Of a DNA stretch of 10,383 bases, positions 7,073-10,383 are shown in pieces; the stretch's first letter is position 1; each line of letters opens with the position of its first letter. The position numbers and the translations under genes were made by a program. Origin of the DNA: Armatimonadota bacterium (lineage in GTDB: Bacteria; Armatimonadota; JAAZEB01); assembly GCA_012841485.1 (NCBI GenBank), contig DUUU01000265.1, positions 1 to 10,383 on the forward strand. The letters are read 5' to 3'. The notes under the pieces are model-generated. The model was not told the origin of the DNA. It made no database searches and saw only the letters and a list, made by a program, of their open reading frames with translations.

Positions 7073-8086
7073 CTATCCCTCGATCCGCACCGTCTCCCCC
7101 TCGCGCTGCGCCGAGAGCTCCGCGGCCAGGCACACCTCCTGCGTCTTGCAGGCCTCCTCGATGTTCGGGGTGGGCTGGCGGCCCTCCAGGACGCACTCGA
7201 CGAAATGGTCGATCTCGGCGGTGAAGGGGTGGTAACGGACGTCGCCGCTGCTGGGCACGATTGTGGGGATGGTGGCAAAATCGGTCTGGCCGGGCAGGAG
7301 CCGCTTCGAATAGAGGCGGTTGTCGCGAATCGTGCCCTCCGTGCCCAGCAGGTGAACGCCGATGGTGAAGGGGCAGTGTGCCTCCAGGGAGCATCCCACC
7401 TTGCCGATGGCGCCCGAGGCGAACTTCAGCGTGGCGACGAGAGTGGTGGGGTAATCGAAGTCGGGCCGGCGGCGGATGCTGCGCGCGCTCACTTCCACCA
7501 CCTCGCCGGCGCAGTAGCGGATGAGGTCCACCACGTGGCACCCGCCGGTGATGAAGGCGCCCCCGGCAAACTCGCGCCGGCGGATCCATTCGTAGCTGGG
7601 GAAGGTGGGCTTGATGCCGTGCCAGAAATCGCACTCAGCGTAGACGATCTCACCGATGGCGCCCTGGTCGAGGAGCGTGCGGATCGTCTGCACCATGGGG
7701 TTCCAGCGGAAGACGAAGCTGACGATGCTGAGCACGCCGGCCTCGCGCACGCTTTCCCGGAGACCGCGTACCTCGTCCAGATGGATCCCCACCGGTTTCT
7801 CCAGGACGATGTGCTTCCGTGCACGCGCGGCCTGGGTGGCCAGGCGGGCGTGCAGATAGTTTGGCATGCAGATGGAGACGGCATCCACGCGGTCATCGCT
7901 CAGCAACGCCTCGTAGTTGGGGTAGAGGGCGCACTCTAGGCCCAATTCCTCGACGAGGCGTTTGGCGCTCTCTTCACGCCGGCTGCAGACGCCGATGATC
8001 CGCGTGTGCGGGTTCTTCAGGTAGGCCTTCGCATGCTCGCGCGAGACCGCACCCGCGCCCATGATGGCAACACCGATCTCCTTCAT
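7073..8086 (-). CDS. Gfo/Idh/MocA-family oxidoreductase, canonical catalytic motifs
   Basis: NAD(P)-dependent dehydrogenase of 337 residues, likely acting on a sugar, amino sugar or cyclitol hydroxyl. The N-terminal Rossmann fold has MGAGAVS near residues 9-15. The EKP motif is intact (E96, K97, P98), and the second domain has the GGCHVVD catalytic segment with H184 and D187. ATG at 8086 is preceded by GGAGGGG (plus-strand 8096-8102) with a 9-base spacer, and the first beta strand starts right after it. The gene lies 120 bases downstream of the AAC(3)-type acetyltransferase in the same direction and converges on the plus-strand cluster. It belongs to the same superfamily as the protein at 4660-5709, but that one lacks EKP, so the two are unlikely to be redundant. 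The substrate cannot be assigned; inositol dehydrogenases, glucose-fructose oxidoreductases and many uncharacterised sugar dehydrogenases share these motifs. Confidence 0.93.
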   Translation of the reverse strand: MKEIGVAIMGAGAVSREHAKAYLKNPHTRIIGVCSRREESAKRLVEELGLECALYPNYEALLSDDRVDAVSICMPNYLHARLATQAARARKHIVLEKPVGIHLDEVRGLRESVREAGVLSIVSFVFRWNPMVQTIRTLLDQGAIGEIVYAECDFWHGIKPTFPSYEWIRRREFAGGAFITGGCHVVDLIRYCAGEVVEVSARSIRRRPDFDYPTTLVATLKFASGAIGKVGCSLEAHCPFTIGVHLLGTEGTIRDNRLYSKRLLPGQTDFATIPTIVPSSGDVRYHPFTAEIDHFVECVLEGRQPTPNIEEACKTQEVCLAAELSAQREGETVRIEG

Positions 8087-8106
8087 CTATCCATTCCCCT
8101 CCAGCG

Positions 8107-8178
8107 CCGGCCGGGGTGATCCGTCCGGCCAGGCAGGATCCAGTTCGCGAAGCGAGTGCCGGCTCCCTGCCGCCGGTA
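8107..8178. repeat. Two GC-rich inverted repeats in the acetyltransferase-oxidoreductase gap
   Basis: The 120-base spacer between the two minus-strand genes holds GGCCGG/CCGGCC (8109-8114 with 8125-8130, 10-base loop) and a 7-bp stem with one wobble pair (8157-8163 with 8172-8178, 8-base loop). Neither is followed by a T-tract. They could trim or partly terminate a dicistronic mRNA, but short GC-rich palindromes also arise by chance at this composition. Confidence 0.3.
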
Positions 8179-8206
8179 GCCTGCTGAGTGGATTGGCCGG
8201 CCGTGA

Positions 8207-9016
8207 TTACCGCTGGGCGCTCTTTTCTGCAGGGCGCGCGCGCAGGAAGTAGGGATCGCGAGCGAGCTCCGCAAGGGCGGTGTCGAGGATCGCCTTCGCG
8301 CGGGCGAGGCGGCATTCGGCGGCGCCCACGCGCCCAAGGGTGAGAAGCCCCTTCTCGCGCAGGACGGGCTCAATGGCATCGAAGCGGGCCGGGATGGGCG
8401 CCGAATGGCAGTAGATCTCCATCACGTAGTCGCGGCCCCTATCTCGGCCCCGGAGGCGGTAGTGCGTCTCGAAGTCGATGAACGGCACGCGCGCCAGCTC
8501 CTCGGCAGTGTGGAGCAGCGTGCAGTTGCGGAAATCGACGCCGAGGAGGAGCACGTAGCCGTCGCACTGTGTCAGCCGGTAGAGCGGGGAGTGCTCGTCG
8601 CACGACCCTTTCGCGTTGATGTGGTCCTCCAGGAGAAAGGTGGCGTGCGGTCCGATGGCCGCGACGGGGTGCGAGGGCTCCAGGCTGCGCCGGGCGGCCG
8701 GGTGCAGGCGGGTGGCCTCGGTGATTGCGCCCACCCGCGAGGGGGTGGCCTGGACATCGAACAGGGGGGCGCTGCGGCAGTAGTCCAGCATGGAGCCGCG
8801 GAAGGGGAAGGTGGGCACCGCGAGCGTGCCTTCCGGACCAAGCACGTCCAGGAATGCCTGCACGACCGCGGGCGCGCCGCCCTCTACGAAGCCGATCCGG
8901 CTCATGGCGCTATGCACCAACACCACATCGCCCGCGCGCAGGCCAAGCGCGCGCAGGTCTCGAATGAGGTCGGCCATGGTCACGCGGGGAAGAGGATGGT
9001 CGCCTTGTGTCTCCAT
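8207..9016 (-). CDS. AAC(3)-family N-acetyltransferase
   Basis: Predicted acetyl-CoA-dependent N-acetyltransferase of 269 residues, matching the usual 260-280 of the aminoglycoside 3-N-acetyltransferase (YokD-like) fold. Visible family blocks are GDVVLVHSAMSRIGFVEGGA (30-49, with H35 and S36), GTLAVPTFP (63-71), SHPVAAIGPHA (115-125, with H116), the SPLYRL block near 143-148, and LLLGVDFRNCTLLHTAEE (156-173) with H169 and E172. ATG at 9016 was chosen because it gives the family length. A GAGGGG-like site precedes it at a short 3-base spacing; the open frame runs back to 9205 but encodes low-complexity, non-family sequence. ATG 8977 is a weaker alternative. Many chromosomal members act on unknown amines or sugars, so this is not evidence of antibiotic resistance. 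It is followed 120 bases on by an NAD(P)-dependent oxidoreductase, suggesting a two-gene unit. Confidence 0.9.
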   Translation of the reverse strand: METQGDHPLPRVTMADLIRDLRALGLRAGDVVLVHSAMSRIGFVEGGAPAVVQAFLDVLGPEGTLAVPTFPFRGSMLDYCRSAPLFDVQATPSRVGAITEATRLHPAARRSLEPSHPVAAIGPHATFLLEDHINAKGSCDEHSPLYRLTQCDGYVLLLGVDFRNCTLLHTAEELARVPFIDFETHYRLRGRDRGRDYVMEIYCHSAPIPARFDAIEPVLREKGLLTLGRVGAAECRLARAKAILDTALAELARDPYFLRARPAEKSAQR

Positions 9017-9078
9017 GACGCCCCTCTTCGCCGCGCCGCCCGCGCTTCCCTTCGCGTCCCTCGGGGCGGCACTATCTG

Positions 9079-9110
9079 CAGATGAACCCAGATGGACACC
9101 GATAGCGGAA
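9079..9110. repeat. Imperfect 10-base direct repeats beside a palindrome
   Basis: Three consecutive 10-mers begin with GAT at 9081, 9091 and 9101 (GATGAACCCA, GATGGACACC, GATAGCGGAA), directly after the 10-base palindrome ATCTGCAGAT at 9074-9083. On the minus strand this reads as GTCCATCTGGGTTCATCTG, resembling a short intergenic phrase I recall from several GC-rich environmental genomes. The repeat is only partly conserved, so its status as a dispersed element is unproven. Confidence 0.4.
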
Positions 9111-9227
9111 AGACGAGCCGGCTTGGCTATAGGAAAGGCCGCGTCCGTGTCCGCCCCCTCCATCCGCCGGCGATTTGGTAGCGGGGGCCTGGGAGGGGGA
9201 GCCACGAACGGGCTTTGCCTACAAGCA

Positions 9228-9249
9228 GCGCGGAGCCTGGGCTCCGCGC
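9228..9249. repeat. Perfect 9-bp GC-rich inverted repeat (hairpin)
   Basis: GCGCGGAGC (9228-9236) and GCTCCGCGC (9241-9249) are exact reverse complements around a 4-base CTGG loop. No T-tract follows on either strand, and neither flanking gene ends here, so a terminator role is not obvious. It may be a structured leader element of the minus-strand acetyltransferase mRNA or a dispersed palindromic repeat. Confidence 0.6.
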
Positions 9250-9410
9250 GAGAGGTGTGGTGGACACCCCCGAAGGGATCTCACACTCCCGGGAGCCCCC
9301 ACCCGGCCCATCCATCCCCTTCACGCGCGGTATCACCGCCAGGCTGCACCAGGGTTGTCCTGCTGGAATCTGGGTAGTAAAGAAAGAGTGCGTGCCCCAT
9401 CGCAGGGATG

Positions 9411-9439
9411 TTGACAACACCATTATCAAGTGCTATACT
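9411..9439 (+). promoter_or_regulatory. Sigma-70-type promoter of dnaK
   Basis: TTGACA (9411-9416) and TATACT (9434-9439) are separated by exactly 17 bases, and TGC precedes the -10, giving an extended -10. The -35 is a full consensus match and the -10 matches five of six. Transcription should start near 9446, leaving a leader of about 120 bases before dnaK. The -35 lies inside the 11-base odd palindrome TGTTGACAACA (9409-9419), which could be an operator. No CIRCE, HAIR or sigma-32 element is recognisable. Confidence 0.82.
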
Positions 9440-9516
9440 AAGCCTAGACTAAAGATCAGATCGGGCGAATCCCGGGGCAAGGGACGCGCTGCGCCAGGGC
9501 CGGGGGAGCCGGTAGG

Positions 9517-10383
<867 letters not shown>

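Larger units (their letters stand above)
9017..9410. other. Divergent intergenic region with several inverted repeats
   Basis: This non-coding stretch lies between the acetyltransferase start and the dnaK promoter. I see no convincing gene in it. It holds an ATCTGCAGAT palindrome (9074-9083) next to three GAT-led 10-base units (9081-9110), a perfect 9-bp hairpin (9228-9249), a GGTGT/ACACC stem (9254-9268), a UUCG-type hairpin on the minus strand (9266-9279), a CTCCCGGGAG palindrome (9286-9295) and GCGGT/ACCGC (9327-9339). A minus-strand GATAAT hexamer at 9421-9426 could be a -10 for the acetyltransferase but lacks a good -35. The density of symmetric elements is higher than in the other gaps of this window. 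Confidence 0.6.

Noticed and set aside
6854..7939. Long plus-strand open frame overlapping the M20 end and the minus-strand oxidoreductase
   Set aside because: Its translation is antisense to a gene with intact Rossmann and EKP motifs and shows no domain of its own.
8207..9016. Acquired aminoglycoside-resistance gene
   Set aside because: There are no mobile-element ends, integrase, or change in composition around it, and chromosomal AAC(3)-fold proteins often have other substrates.
9017..9205. N-terminal extension of the acetyltransferase back to 9205
   Set aside because: The added 63 residues are Pro/Ala/Arg-rich with no family similarity and would make the protein longer than the AAC(3) norm; they overlap palindromes and short repeats typical of non-coding DNA.
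9380..9450. CIRCE, HAIR or sigma-32 control upstream of dnaK
   Set aside because: An isolated GAGTGC (9387-9392) and an isolated CCCCAT (9395-9400) occur, but no paired CIRCE or HAIR arms and no CTTGAA-type -35 at correct spacing are present.

Overview
The window is GC-rich bacterial chromosomal DNA holding eight protein genes, two of them cut by the window edges. I see no tRNA, rRNA, CRISPR array or transposase. Lineage can only be guessed. DnaK keeps the roughly 22-residue nucleotide-binding-domain insert that typical monoderm (Gram-positive) DnaKs lack, yet carries a [12 protein letters not shown] signature seen in Actinobacteria, Chloroflexota and similar deep lineages. The accessory genes (tandem hydrolase, two Gfo/Idh/MocA proteins, M20 deacylase, AAC(3)-fold acetyltransferase) are a mix common in Armatimonadota, Planctomycetota and Chloroflexota. 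Armatimonadota-like is my tentative guess.

Layout. Positions 1-1740 (+) hold the 3' part of a membrane sensor histidine kinase (7TM sensor, PAS, kinase core). A stem-loop spans its stop codon. Then follow, all on +, a 655-residue tandem alpha/beta-hydrolase (1828-3795), a metallo-beta-lactamase-fold hydrolase one base downstream (3797-4534), a Gfo/Idh/MocA protein lacking the usual EKP lysine (4660-5709), and an M20 metallopeptidase/deacylase starting on TTG three bases later (5713-6990). A hairpin at 7011-7040 separates this run from two genes on the minus strand: an AAC(3)-family N-acetyltransferase (9016 to 8207) followed by a canonical Gfo/Idh/MocA oxidoreductase (8086 to 7073). A 552-base divergent spacer (9017-9568) with several inverted repeats leads to dnaK (9569 onward, +), which has a near-consensus sigma-70 promoter.

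How the genes may work together. The hydrolase/MBL and Gfo/M20 pairs are so tightly spaced that co-translation is likely. Esterase, amidohydrolase/deacylase, N-acetyltransferase and two sugar- or cyclitol-type oxidoreductases suggest small-molecule acyl and redox chemistry, perhaps on acylated sugars or amino sugars. No transporter or pathway-defining enzyme is present, so the substrate stays unknown. The kinase has no response regulator in the window, and dnaK is an unrelated housekeeping neighbour. The most unusual points are the Gfo/Idh protein with CEAR in place of CEKP, the pseudo-catalytic second half of the hydrolase, and the kinase H-box reading HT instead of HD/HE. I found no clear evidence of a new defence, mobile or RNA-guided system.
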